Assembly: GCF_020180945.1 (NCBI RefSeq)
Contig: NZ_JAIPUL010000001.1
Span: 1,364,001-1,428,000 of the forward strand
Source of the DNA: Lacticaseibacillus kribbianus
GTDB taxonomy: Bacteria > Bacillota > Bacilli > Lactobacillales > Lactobacillaceae
Length of the DNA: 64,000 nt
Direction of reading: 5' to 3'
Shown piece by piece: positions 19,459 to 27,318 of this stretch. Position 1 is the first letter of the stretch. Every line of letters begins with the position of its first letter. Position numbers and translations under genes: made by a program. The notes beneath the pieces are model-generated. The model was not told the origin of the DNA, ran no database searches, and saw nothing but the letters and a program-made list of their open reading frames with translations.

Positions 19459-20499
19459 ATGAAGGACACAATTTTTATCCAACCCGGCCAGGTGGCCATC
19501 GAAAACGTCGCCAAGCCCAGCATTCAATTCCCAGATGACGTCATCATTCACGTCCTGCGCGCCTGCGTCTGCGGCTCCGATCTCTGGGGCTTCCGTGGCC
19601 AGGACGACATGGCCGCGCACGCCCAAAACAGCGGTCACGAGGCGATCGGCGTCGTTGACACCGTGGGCGACGCCATCACCACGCTGGTCCCCGGCGACTT
19701 CGTGATCGCGCCGTTCACCCACGGCTGCGGTCACTGTGCCGCCTGCCGCGCCGGTTTTGAAGGGGGCTGCCTCAGCCATGAGGACAACTTCAGCAACGGG
19801 GCGCAGGCGGAGTACATGCGCTACCAGCACGGGGAATGGTCCCTGATCAAGGTGCCCGGCAAGCCTGAAGATTACAGCGAGGAGATGCTGAAGTCCCTGC
19901 TCTCCCTGGCCGATGTCATGGCGACCGGCTACCACGCCGCCCGCACCGCGAACGTCAAGCCGGGCGACACCGTTGTCGTTGTCGGCGACGGCGCCGTCGG
20001 ACTGTGCGGCGTGATTGCGGCCCAGATGCGCGGGGCCAAGCGCATCATCATCATGAGCCGCCACGCCGACCGCCAAAAGCTGGCCATCGAATTCGGCGCC
20101 ACGGACGTCGTTGCGGAACGCGGCGACGACGGGGTCGTGAAGGTGATGGCCTTGACCCAGGGCGTTGGCGCCGACGCCGTGCTTGAGTGCGTCGGCACGG
20201 AACAGTCCGTGGACACCGCCGTCAAGGTCGGCCGTCCGGGCGCCACGATTGGCCGCGTTGGGGTTCCCCACAACCCGAAGATGGATCTGACCCCGCTTTT
20301 CTTCCGCAATACCACCATCGCCGGCGGCCCGGCCTCGGTGACCACCTACGACAAAAAGCTACTGCTGGATGCCGTGCTCAAGGGCGAGATTCATCCGGGG
20401 AAGATCTTCACGAAGAGCTTCAAGCTCGACGACGTCCAGGCGGCCTACGAGGCGATGGACCGGCGTGAGGCAATCAAGTCGTACCTGATTGTCGATTAA
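19459..20499 (+). CDS. Zinc-dependent alcohol dehydrogenase (MDR family)
   Basis: The 346-residue zinc dehydrogenase has catalytic-zinc ligands C38 (VCGSDLW) and H60-E61 (SGHEAIG), structural-zinc cysteines C90, C93, C96 and C104 (HGCGHCAACRAGFEGGC) and the NAD(P) motif VGDGAVGLCG. It oxidises alcohols or reduces aldehydes. The start at 19459 follows GGAGG. It is very similar to the frameshifted gene at 21240-22276. It closes the acetyltransferase operon and is followed by a strong terminator. Confidence 0.92.
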   Translation: MKDTIFIQPGQVAIENVAKPSIQFPDDVIIHVLRACVCGSDLWGFRGQDDMAAHAQNSGHEAIGVVDTVGDAITTLVPGDFVIAPFTHGCGHCAACRAGFEGGCLSHEDNFSNGAQAEYMRYQHGEWSLIKVPGKPEDYSEEMLKSLLSLADVMATGYHAARTANVKPGDTVVVVGDGAVGLCGVIAAQMRGAKRIIIMSRHADRQKLAIEFGATDVVAERGDDGVVKVMALTQGVGADAVLECVGTEQSVDTAVKVGRPGATIGRVGVPHNPKMDLTPLFFRNTTIAGGPASVTTYDKKLLLDAVLKGEIHPGKIFTKSFKLDDVQAAYEAMDRREAIKSYLIVD

Positions 20500-20540
20500 C
20501 GTGCTTTCGCACCGTCAGCCAAGCGTCGCCGACACGTCGA

Positions 20541-20574
20541 ATCGCCAGCAGGGCTCACCCCTGCTGGCGATTTT
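20541..20574 (+). terminator. Rho-independent terminator
   Basis: A near-perfect stem (CGCCAGCAGGG with CCCTGCTGGCG) followed by TTTT, 42 bp after the alcohol dehydrogenase stop. Confidence 0.85.
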
Positions 20575-20605
20575 GGTGTGCGCACGAAAAAAATCGAATT
20601 TGGCC

Positions 20606-20636
20606 TTGCCTTACACCAACTGTAAGGCACTATGCT
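20606..20636 (+). promoter_or_regulatory. MerR-controlled promoter of the flavodoxin/ADH operon
   Basis: TTGCCT (20606-20611) and TATGCT (20631-20636) are 19 bp apart, and the spacer contains the dyad CCTTACAccaacTGTAAGG. The same geometry occurs before the MFS gene at 23096 and before the MerR gene itself (22857-22887). Confidence 0.75.
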
Positions 20637-20755
20637 AGTCTTAACATCTTAGCGGCGGCAGTGCGCGTCCCCCGGCAGCCCACCGCAAGGATACGGTGAT
20701 CGGCTTGCGTGATTCAACCGCGCATTGCGACGTCACCGTGACTAAGGAGGCACTG

Positions 20756-21226
20756 ATGTCCAAAACACTGATTGTTTACTACTCATGGTCCGGCCACACC
20801 GCCGCCCTGGCCAACAAGATTCGGCAGCTCACCCAGGCGGACACGTACGAGATTCAGGTGCCCGCCGACACCTTTTCGACGGACATGTACGAGACCTCGG
20901 ACATCGCCAAGGCACAGCTGGCCACCGGCGAGCTTCCCCCACTCAGCCGGCCGCTGCCCGAGCTTGCCCGCTACGACCTGATTCTGGTCGGTGGACCCGT
21001 CTGGTCGGGGGCGCCGGCCACGCCGGTGCTGAGTTTTCTGGCGACCGCCGACACCGGTCCGGCGGTGCTCGCCCCGTTTTACACGCACGCCGGCACCGCC
21101 GGCGACTACGAGGCGGCGTTCAGGCAGGCGGCCGGCGCGCGGCCGCTCGCAACGGGATTGGGGCTATCGGGGTCCAGCATCTCGGACTCCGCGCCGCAGA
21201 TTCAACAATGGTTAGACCAACTCTAA
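20756..21226 (+). CDS. Flavodoxin-family protein
   Basis: The 156-residue flavodoxin-like protein has the N-terminal FMN-phosphate loop SKTLIVYYSWSGHTAALA and the later LILVGGPVWSGAPATPVLSFL segment that contacts the flavin. Such proteins shuttle electrons or act as NAD(P)H-linked flavin reductases in the cytosol. The ATG at 20756 follows AAGGAGG. It is first in an operon with the frameshifted ADH under a MerR-type promoter, pointing to an aldehyde or electrophile response. Confidence 0.85.
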   Translation: MSKTLIVYYSWSGHTAALANKIRQLTQADTYEIQVPADTFSTDMYETSDIAKAQLATGELPPLSRPLPELARYDLILVGGPVWSGAPATPVLSFLATADTGPAVLAPFYTHAGTAGDYEAAFRQAAGARPLATGLGLSGSSISDSAPQIQQWLDQL

Positions 21227-21239
21227 AGGAGACATGACA

Positions 21240-22276
21240 ATGAAAACAGCTGTATTTGTAGCACCAGGCAAAGTCGCCGTCCGTGACTTCGCCATGCCGG
21301 AGATTCAAAAGCCGACCGACGCGATCATCAGAATCGTCCGCGCCTGTGTCTGCGGCTCGGACCTCTGGTGGTTCCGCGGCCTGGCCAAGCGCGAGGCCGG
21401 AAGCGTCGTCGGCCACGAGGCCATCGGCGTGGTTGAGGCCGTCGGCGCGGCGGTCAACAACGTGGCGGCCGGCGACTTCGTCATCCTGCCGTTCACCCAC
21501 GGCTGCGGCCACTGCGCCGCCTGCCGCGCCGGGTTCGAGGGCAACTGCCTGAACGCGACGGAACACGGCTCCAGCGGGTTCCAGGGTGAGTACGTGCGCT
21601 TCACCGAAGCGAACTGGTCGCTGGTGAAAATCCCCGGCCAGCCGGCAGACTACACCGACGAGCAACTCAACGACCTGCTGGCGCTGTCCGATGTGATGGC
21701 CACCGGCTACCACGCCGCGGCCAGCGCCGAGGTCCACCCCGGTGACCCGTGGTGGTGATGGGCGACGGTGCCGTCGGCCTGTGCGGCGTGATTGCTGCCA
21801 AGCTGATGGGGGCCAAGCGCATCATCGCCATGAGCCGCCACGCCGACCGCCAGGCACTGGCGCGCGAGTTCGGCGCCACGGACATCATCGCGGAACGCGG
21901 CGATGAAGCCGTGGCCAAGGTGCTGGCGCTGACCGACGGCGGCGCCGATGCGGTGCTCGAATGCGTCGGCACGGCCCTGTCCGTCGACACTGCGATCAAA
22001 GTCGCGCGGCCCGGTGCGATCGTCGGCCGGGTCGGCGTGCCGCAGGAGGCCACCAACGCCAACGCCGCCCCGTTTTGGACCAACGTCGGCCTGCGCGGCG
22101 GGATTGCCTCGGTGACCACCTACGACCGCAGCGTTTTGCTTGACGCGGTGTTGCGCGGCGAGATCCACCCCGGCCACGTGTTCACCCAGCGCTTCGCCCT
22201 CGCAGACGTCCAGCAGGCCTACGACGCGATGGATCAGCGCAAGGCCATCAAGTCGCTGCTCATCGTCAGCCAGTGA
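21240..22276 (+). pseudogene. Zinc-dependent alcohol dehydrogenase, frameshifted
   Basis: The N-terminal part (to 21758) has catalytic C and H motifs (VCGSDLW, GHEAIG) and the four structural cysteines HGCGHCAACRAGFEGNC. The C-terminal part continues in another frame from about 21745 with VVMGDGAVGLCGVIAAKLMGAKRI. Compared with the intact paralogue at 19459 (codons for GDTVVVVGDG), one base is missing near 21744 (gac-ccg instead of gac-acc-g). This splits the gene at the start of the NAD domain. It may be a real null allele or a sequencing error. ATG at 21240 has AAAGGAGA at good spacing. Confidence 0.85.
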
Positions 22277-22345
22277 GGCGGCACTGACGCCAACGATTTC
22301 CTGTCGGCCTTGGCACCGGCCTACTTCCTGAAAACGGGTAAATGC

Positions 22346-22382
22346 AAACACGCGCTTACCGCTGATGGTAGGCGCGTGTTTT
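22346..22382. terminator. Bidirectional terminator between adh and merR
   Basis: Stem AAACACGCGCTTACC with GGTAGGCGCGTGTTT (14 of 15 pairs) flanked by A and T runs, lying between convergent genes. Confidence 0.8.
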
Positions 22383-22386
22383 GGGT

Positions 22387-22824
22387 TCAGGCCTTGGTCG
22401 CCATGTCCGGGTCACCGTCGGGAACGGCGGCAACGTTAGACGGTTCGTAGGTGTCGGGCTTGGCGTTGATCAACACGTCGGCGTAGTGCGCGACCTTCTT
22501 GTTGATGGTTTCGAGGTGGTGGTTCAGCTCGGCGATTTCGTCAAGCGTGCGCTGCTGCTGCTTCAGCATGATCTGGTAGCGCTCCGGCACGGTGCTTTGG
22601 CCCTCGATCACCAGATCGAAGTAGTGCTTGATGCTTTCCAGCGGCATCCCCGTCTGGCGCAGGCAGGTGATCAGGTGCACCCACTCGAGGTCCACGTCGT
22701 CGAACACGCGGTTGTTGTTCTCGTCGCGCTTCACGTAAGGCAGCAGGCCGTGGTCGTGGTAGTAGCGCACCGTGTATGTGGTCAGGCCCATCTTCTTGGC
22801 AACTTCTTGGACTGTGTAAGTCAT
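22387..22824 (-). CDS. MerR-family regulator (AdhR/NmlR-like)
   Basis: The 145-residue regulator has the winged helix YTVQEVAKKMGLTTYTVRYYHDHGLLPYVKRDENNNRVFDDVDLEWV and a coiled-coil tail. There is no conserved effector-binding cysteine visible in the N-terminal or linker part, so a metal or thiol sensing mode is not obvious. Known AdhR-type relatives respond to aldehydes and control ADH genes. Its own promoter, the flavodoxin/ADH promoter and the MFS promoter share 19-bp spacers with related dyads, which supports a three-operon local regulon. Confidence 0.88.
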   Translation of the reverse strand: MTYTVQEVAKKMGLTTYTVRYYHDHGLLPYVKRDENNNRVFDDVDLEWVHLITCLRQTGMPLESIKHYFDLVIEGQSTVPERYQIMLKQQQRTLDEIAELNHHLETINKKVAHYADVLINAKPDTYEPSNVAAVPDGDPDMATKA

Positions 22825-22856
22825 GGTGATAACTCCTTTCAGGAATCTCTGGGGCT

Positions 22857-22887
22857 ATCATACCCCCTTAGCCCCACTGTAAGGCAA
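22857..22887 (-). promoter_or_regulatory. Autoregulated merR promoter with 19-bp spacer
   Basis: Read on the minus strand: TTGCCT (22887-22882), 19-bp spacer with CCTTA...TAAGG half-sites, then TATGAT (22862-22857), 33 bp before the MerR start. Confidence 0.7.
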
Positions 22888-23034
22888 GCCCTAATTACAG
22901 TAAGACGAACCCGCGACGCAACGGCATTTCAACCGCGCGAAGGCGGCCGTGCCTTCGCCCAACTGCCGTCGGCGCGGCGCCTGCCGCGGCGAAAGGCCGC
23001 TGGGCCGGGCCTGAAAGTTTTTTCTGAAAAAGCC

Positions 23035-23065
23035 TTGCGCCTCCACCAGCTGTAACCCTTAAGCT
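23035..23065 (+). promoter_or_regulatory. MerR-controlled promoter of the MFS gene
   Basis: TTGCGC (23035-23040), 19-bp spacer containing CAGCTGTAA, then TAAGCT (23060-23065). The arrangement matches the other two promoters of the same regulator. Confidence 0.65.
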
Positions 23066-23095
23066 AAGGTCATCAACGAAAACGGAGGCACACCC

Positions 23096-24436
23096 ATGCA
23101 ACAGCACAAACGCTTCGACTGGATCTTACTGGTGATCCTGTTCAGTTACTTCATGATTCTCCTAGACAACTCGATTATCTTCACCGGCACCGTCAAAATC
23201 GCCCAGGACCTGCACCTGAACCAAAGCACGCTGTCTTGGGTGTCTTCCGCCTACTCACTGACTTTCGGCGGTTTCTTGCTGGTCGGCGGGCGCGCCGGTG
23301 ACCTGTTCGGCCGGCGGCGCGTTTTTCAGATCGGCCTGATCATCTTCGGCCTCGGCTCGTTCCTAGTTGGAGCCGCGAATTCGGCCGCGGTCATCATCGC
23401 CGCCCGCGCCTTCCAGCGCATCGGCAGCGCGATCCTCGCCCCGACGACCCTGGCGATCCTGATGGACACCTACACCGGCAGCAAGCGCGTCCGCGCCATC
23501 GGCTACTACGGCGCGATGGCCGGCATCGGCGCCTCCGTCAGCCTGGTGATCGGCGGCGTTTTCGCCAGCCTTTTGACCTGGCGCGTCGGGTTCTTCATCA
23601 ACGTGCCGATCGCCGCGTGGATGTTTTATCTCTCAATTCGCCACCTGCGCAAGGACCCGACCCAGGCGGGCAAGCTCGACTGGATCGGCACCTTCACGTC
23701 GCTGTTCGGCATGATTGCCCTGGTCTACAGCATCGTCGGCAGCGTGGGCCAGCTGTACACCCTGATTGCCGCCATCGTCTTGTTGGGCATCTTCATCGCG
23801 CAGGAGGCCCACACCGGCCAGCCGATCATGCCGCTGCGGCTGTTCGCCGATCGCCAACGCGTCGGCGCCTACCTCGGCCGCTTCCTTTATATGGGTGCGA
23901 TGCTTGGCTTTTGGTTCATCACGCCGCAGCTGATGCAAAGTCAGCTCGGCTTCACCCCGCTGATGGCCGGCATCGCCTTTTTCCCGCTGACCATCGTGAA
24001 CTTCGTCGTCGCCCTGCAGGTGGCGCGCCTGACGGAAAAACTCGGCAACGGTGGCCTGCTGATCATCGGCATTTTTCTCACCTTCGCCGGCATGTTCTGG
24101 ATCAGCCGCTTCGCCCCGGCCACGGGGTACTGGTTAGGCATCGCCCTGCCGATGGTGGTGATTGGGGTCGGGCAAGGCCTGGCGCTGAGTCCGTTCACTG
24201 CCGCCGGGGTCGCCAACACCCTCGGGGCAGACGCCGGCGCCGCCAGCGGGGTCGTCAATGTGATGCACCAGATTGGGGGCTCGATCGGCCTGTCGATCTT
24301 GGTTGCCGTCGAGGGGCTGGCGCGCGACGCCGTGACCGGTTTTCAACACGCGATTCTGACCGGTTCCGCCCTCCTGTTCCTGGCGCTGCTGGCCGCAATC
24401 TTCTTGGTTCTCCCGGGCGAACGCCGCGCCCACTAA
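23096..24436 (+). CDS. MFS drug transporter, DHA2 (EmrB/QacA) type
   Basis: The 446-residue proton-driven exporter has many membrane helices with the DHA2 signatures LLDNSIIFTGTVKIAQDL in helix 1 and GGRAGDLFGRRRVFQIG (motif A) in loop 2-3, then RIGSAILAPTTLAILMDTY. Family members expel lipophilic toxic compounds. GGAGG precedes the ATG. The MerR-type promoter upstream links it to the flavodoxin/ADH operon, suggesting joint detoxification and export of a reactive compound. Confidence 0.9.
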   Translation: MQQHKRFDWILLVILFSYFMILLDNSIIFTGTVKIAQDLHLNQSTLSWVSSAYSLTFGGFLLVGGRAGDLFGRRRVFQIGLIIFGLGSFLVGAANSAAVIIAARAFQRIGSAILAPTTLAILMDTYTGSKRVRAIGYYGAMAGIGASVSLVIGGVFASLLTWRVGFFINVPIAAWMFYLSIRHLRKDPTQAGKLDWIGTFTSLFGMIALVYSIVGSVGQLYTLIAAIVLLGIFIAQEAHTGQPIMPLRLFADRQRVGAYLGRFLYMGAMLGFWFITPQLMQSQLGFTPLMAGIAFFPLTIVNFVVALQVARLTEKLGNGGLLIIGIFLTFAGMFWISRFAPATGYWLGIALPMVVIGVGQGLALSPFTAAGVANTLGADAGAASGVVNVMHQIGGSIGLSILVAVEGLARDAVTGFQHAILTGSALLFLALLAAIFLVLPGERRAH

Positions 24437-24459
24437 CCGCGTAACCGGAGGTGATCACC

Positions 24460-25245
24460 ATGACCAACCCGTTGGTCTACTACGCCGTCGTCGGTGTCGA
24501 CGGCGACTACCTGCGCGACTGGACGCGAGATTCTGCCCCAATCGTGCGCTATCTCTACGGCCACCATCAGGCCAAGCTGCTGATCTGCCATGAGTCGCCG
24601 GATGATCAAACCGATTGCAGCGTCGTGGCGACGATCGAGCCGCAGCTGACGCTCGAGGCAATTGGCCTCATGGCGCCGCGACCTAGCGCGGCGGGCAGCC
24701 GCCTGATTGCGGTCCTCGACGCACTCTTGGGCGCACAGCTCGACCGCGGCGCCGCCCACTACGGCGCCGCGCACGCCATGCGGCTGGGGTACCTCACGCT
24801 CTACCTGGCGGCGCTCAAACCCCTGGCCCCGCGCGACGTGAATCTCCTACTGCTGGCGGCCTACCTCCACGACTTCGGCCAAGACCCCCTCGACAACAGT
24901 GCCGACGACGGCCTGAGCCGCTTCAGCCGCTACCTCACAGACCGCGGGCGCATCGACCTAGGGCAACTGCACGCTACCTTCGCCGCCATTTTGGCCAGTA
25001 TCGGGCAACCCTGGTCGCGTTCTGACACCGACCGGCTGATTCAGGTTCTGGCGGCGTCAGGCGTCAGCGGCCGGACAAAGCAGCTTAGGGGCTGGGCCGC
25101 GGATATCCGCCAGCTGGACGCGATCCGGCTCGGGTCGCCCGCCGATCTCAGCCGGCTGCACGATGACGACGCCATGCGCCTGCTTTACGCGTCACGGCAA
25201 GAACTCACTTTAATCCCAGACCACACACCAAAGGAGCATTCATAA
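24460..25245 (+). CDS. HD-domain-like protein of unknown function
   Basis: The 261-residue protein is not one I recognise by name. It contains HAMRLGYLTLYLAALKPLAPRDVNLLLLAAYLHDFGQDPLD, which resembles an HD metal-dependent phosphohydrolase site (first H, then the HD pair), and a later LGQLHATFAAIL that could supply another metal ligand. The N-terminal 90 residues are uncharacterised. The ATG at 24460 has GGAGGTGATC upstream. It starts 23 bp after the MFS gene and overlaps the next gene at TAATG, so it belongs to the same operon as two NmrA-like proteins. Confidence 0.6.
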   Translation: MTNPLVYYAVVGVDGDYLRDWTRDSAPIVRYLYGHHQAKLLICHESPDDQTDCSVVATIEPQLTLEAIGLMAPRPSAAGSRLIAVLDALLGAQLDRGAAHYGAAHAMRLGYLTLYLAALKPLAPRDVNLLLLAAYLHDFGQDPLDNSADDGLSRFSRYLTDRGRIDLGQLHATFAAILASIGQPWSRSDTDRLIQVLAASGVSGRTKQLRGWAADIRQLDAIRLGSPADLSRLHDDDAMRLLYASRQELTLIPDHTPKEHS

Positions 25246-25847
25246 TGACCAACATTTTAATCATCGGCGCAACCGGCTCGATCGGCCAGGCCACCCGCAA
25301 CTACTTACTGCAAAACACGACCGACCAGCTGACCTTGATGGCCCGGCACACCCAGCGCCTGCGCAGCCTTGATGCGACCCGCGAACGCGTGATTGAAGGC
25401 AGCGTCACCGACCCAGGCGCGCTGCAAAAAGCCTTGCAAGGCCAACAGGTCGTTTTTGCGGCGCTGAGCGGCGACCTGCCGCGGATGGCACAGGCTCTGG
25501 TCGCCGGCATGACCGAGGCCGGCGTTGAACGCCTGCTGTTCATCAGCTCGATGGGCATCTACAACGAGATTCCCGCTCGCATCGGTACCGACGGCAACCT
25601 CGACCACAATCCGGTGCTGGCACCCTACCGCCGGGCCGCCGACATCATCGAGGCCTCGGACCTGAACTACACGGTGATTCGCCCCGGCTGGTTCGACAAC
25701 GGCAGCACCGCCTACCAGGTGACCCACAAGGGCGAACCGTTCGGCGGCCACGACGTCGCGCGGGCCAGCATCGCCGACCTGGTGATGCGGCTCGCCCACG
25801 ACCCCGAACTGGGCAGCCGCGACAGTCTTGGCATCAATCGCAAGTAA
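25245..25847 (+). CDS. NAD(P)-binding oxidoreductase, NmrA-like
   Basis: The 200-residue Rossmann protein starts MTNILIIGATGSIGQATRNYLL and has LLFISSMGIYNEIP and YTVIRPGWFDNG segments typical of atypical SDR/NmrA proteins. AAAGGAG lies upstream and its ATG overlaps the preceding stop. Probably an NAD(P)H-dependent reductase or redox sensor. It is related to its neighbour (25859-26509) and to the gene at 18786. Confidence 0.85.
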   Translation: MTNILIIGATGSIGQATRNYLLQNTTDQLTLMARHTQRLRSLDATRERVIEGSVTDPGALQKALQGQQVVFAALSGDLPRMAQALVAGMTEAGVERLLFISSMGIYNEIPARIGTDGNLDHNPVLAPYRRAADIIEASDLNYTVIRPGWFDNGSTAYQVTHKGEPFGGHDVARASIADLVMRLAHDPELGSRDSLGINRK

Positions 25848-25858
25848 GGAGCGTCGCA

Positions 25859-26509
25859 ATGAAACTATTGATTTTAGCCGCCAATGGGCAGATTGCCCGG
25901 ATTGTTGAGCACCGAATCCTGAACGAATCCAAATTCGCAGACGTGCAGCTGACCCTGGGGCTGCGCCGTCCGGAGCGGTTGGCGGCGCTCTCGAGGAACC
26001 CGCGCGTCCACCTGCTGGATGTCGATCTCGAAAGTCCGCAATCCGTCGCCGCCGCGGTGGCCGGCCAGGACCTGGTCTTCGTTGCGGTGGTCGATCACGA
26101 CCGCGACAACGCGATGACCAAAAACGTGATCGGCGCCATGCAGCAACACCACGTTGCGCGGGTCATTTTCACCAATATCTTGGGCCTGTACAACGAAGTG
26201 CCCGGCGAGTTCGGCCGCTGGAACCTGGTGCAGGTCCGCGCCGGCCTTGCCGCCGCCCAGCGCTCCGACCAGCTGCTGGCCGACTCCGGCCTGACCTACA
26301 CGACCCTGCGCCTGCCGTGGCTCAACGACCGGCCAGAGGTGAGGTACACCGTCACCAGCCGCAGCGAGCCTTACGTCGGCGTGTCCGGGTCCCGCCAAAG
26401 CGTCGCCGACGTCGTGCTGCGCATCGTCGCCGATCCGGGCTTTGCGGCCAACAACAGCATCGGCATGGCCGACCCCGCCACCCAAGGCGAAGACCGGCCG
26501 GTGTACTGA
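25859..26509 (+). CDS. NAD(P)-binding oxidoreductase, NmrA-like
   Basis: The 216-residue protein starts MKLLILAANGQIARIVEHRILNE, a slightly altered dinucleotide motif, with ARVIFTNILGLYNEVPGEFGRWN and TTLRLPWLNDRPEVRYT. The end NNSIGMADPATQGEDRPVY mirrors the paralogue at 18786. It follows the previous gene by 11 bp with AAGGAG and ends the operon that starts with the MFS transporter. Catalytic substrate unknown. Confidence 0.85.
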   Translation: MKLLILAANGQIARIVEHRILNESKFADVQLTLGLRRPERLAALSRNPRVHLLDVDLESPQSVAAAVAGQDLVFVAVVDHDRDNAMTKNVIGAMQQHHVARVIFTNILGLYNEVPGEFGRWNLVQVRAGLAAAQRSDQLLADSGLTYTTLRLPWLNDRPEVRYTVTSRSEPYVGVSGSRQSVADVVLRIVADPGFAANNSIGMADPATQGEDRPVY

Positions 26510-26546
26510 CTTCCGGCCGCGAACACGCGGACGGAATGACGAGAAC

Positions 26547-26575
26547 GGGCCTACTCCCAACTGCGGAGCAGGCCC
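26547..26575 (+). terminator. Terminator-like hairpin after the MFS/NmrA operon
   Basis: GGGCCTACTCC pairs with GGAGCAGGCCC (one mismatch). There is no clear T-run, so termination strength is uncertain. Confidence 0.4.
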
Positions 26576-26664
26576 ATTGGTCATGCAACGTCACTTCCCG
26601 TACCACGCCGGCCCAGGCCACTCAGCCGCCCCTGGTCACCCGAATCACGCGATTGCAGGGGGGC

Positions 26665-26693
26665 TTGACCATTAGTAACTGTTCAGTTACAAT
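26665..26693 (+). promoter_or_regulatory. tetR promoter with embedded operator
   Basis: TTGACC (26665-26670), 17-bp spacer, TACAAT (26688-26693). The palindrome GTAACTGTTCAGTTAC (26675-26690) fills the spacer and touches the -10 box. A nearly identical palindrome lies at 27285-27300. Confidence 0.82.
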
Positions 26694-26699
26694 TGGCCC

Positions 26700-27263
26700 A
26701 TGAGAACAAAAGATGAAAGTAAGATTCAGGCCATCACCGACGCGGTCCTGGATCTGTGCCAGCAAAACGGCATCACCAACCTCACCACGGCCAGCGTCGC
26801 CAAGGCCGCCGGCGTCAGCCCGCGCACGCTTTACCTCAATTACCAGGACAAGACGGACATGCTGAGCCGGATTTACGAGCAGGCGAAGGCGAAGCTCCAC
26901 GCCGGACTGCGGACGCAATCGGCGAAGCTGCAGGGCGACCACAAGGCGCAGATTGACCTACTGATGCGCTTCAGTGTCGAGCAGTCGCGCCGCTTTCCCC
27001 GCGAGGCCAACTTCGTCTCCGCGATGTGGGCGAACCCCGAGATGCTCGATGCCCACGCCATCGCCTTCACGCAGCGACCCGATCAGGAGTTCCTGGACTT
27101 CTACCGGCTACTGGATGAGGACTCCATCATCCGCCAGATTCCGCCGACGGTGCTGGCCGCGATGCTGGCGGTGCCGATGACCCTGTGGCACCAGAATCAC
27201 GACGTCACCGACGCCGAAATCGACAGCGCAATCGCACTGATTGTCAAAGCGTTACAGCCGTAG
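26700..27263 (+). CDS. TetR-family repressor, apparently leaderless mRNA
   Basis: The 187-residue regulator has an N-terminal HTH (NGITNLTTASVAKAAGVSPRTLYLNYQDKTDML) and a variable helical ligand domain. The ATG is at 26700, only 6 bases after the -10 box, and no Shine-Dalgarno is visible, so transcription should start at or next to the A of ATG. Palindromes GTAACTGTT(C/T)AGTTAC in its own promoter and before the SDR gene indicate autorepression and control of the downstream SDR/ricin-like operon. Confidence 0.87.
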   Translation: MRTKDESKIQAITDAVLDLCQQNGITNLTTASVAKAAGVSPRTLYLNYQDKTDMLSRIYEQAKAKLHAGLRTQSAKLQGDHKAQIDLLMRFSVEQSRRFPREANFVSAMWANPEMLDAHAIAFTQRPDQEFLDFYRLLDEDSIIRQIPPTVLAAMLAVPMTLWHQNHDVTDAEIDSAIALIVKALQP

Positions 27264-27284
27264 CGCTTTATCTTTTGTTCAAAA

Positions 27285-27300
27285 GTAACTGTTTAGTTAC
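27285..27300 (+). promoter_or_regulatory. TetR operator before the SDR operon
   Basis: GTAACTGTTTAGTTAC differs by one base from the operator in the tetR promoter. It starts four bases after a TTGTTC -35-like box (27275-27280), the same geometry as in the tetR promoter. Confidence 0.78.
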
Positions 27301-27318
27301 CCGATGGGAGGAAAGCTA

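Noticed and set aside
19348-20271. Minus-strand frame of 307 codons over the alcohol dehydrogenase
   Set aside because: Shadow of a well-supported zinc ADH; no start signal and no recognisable family.
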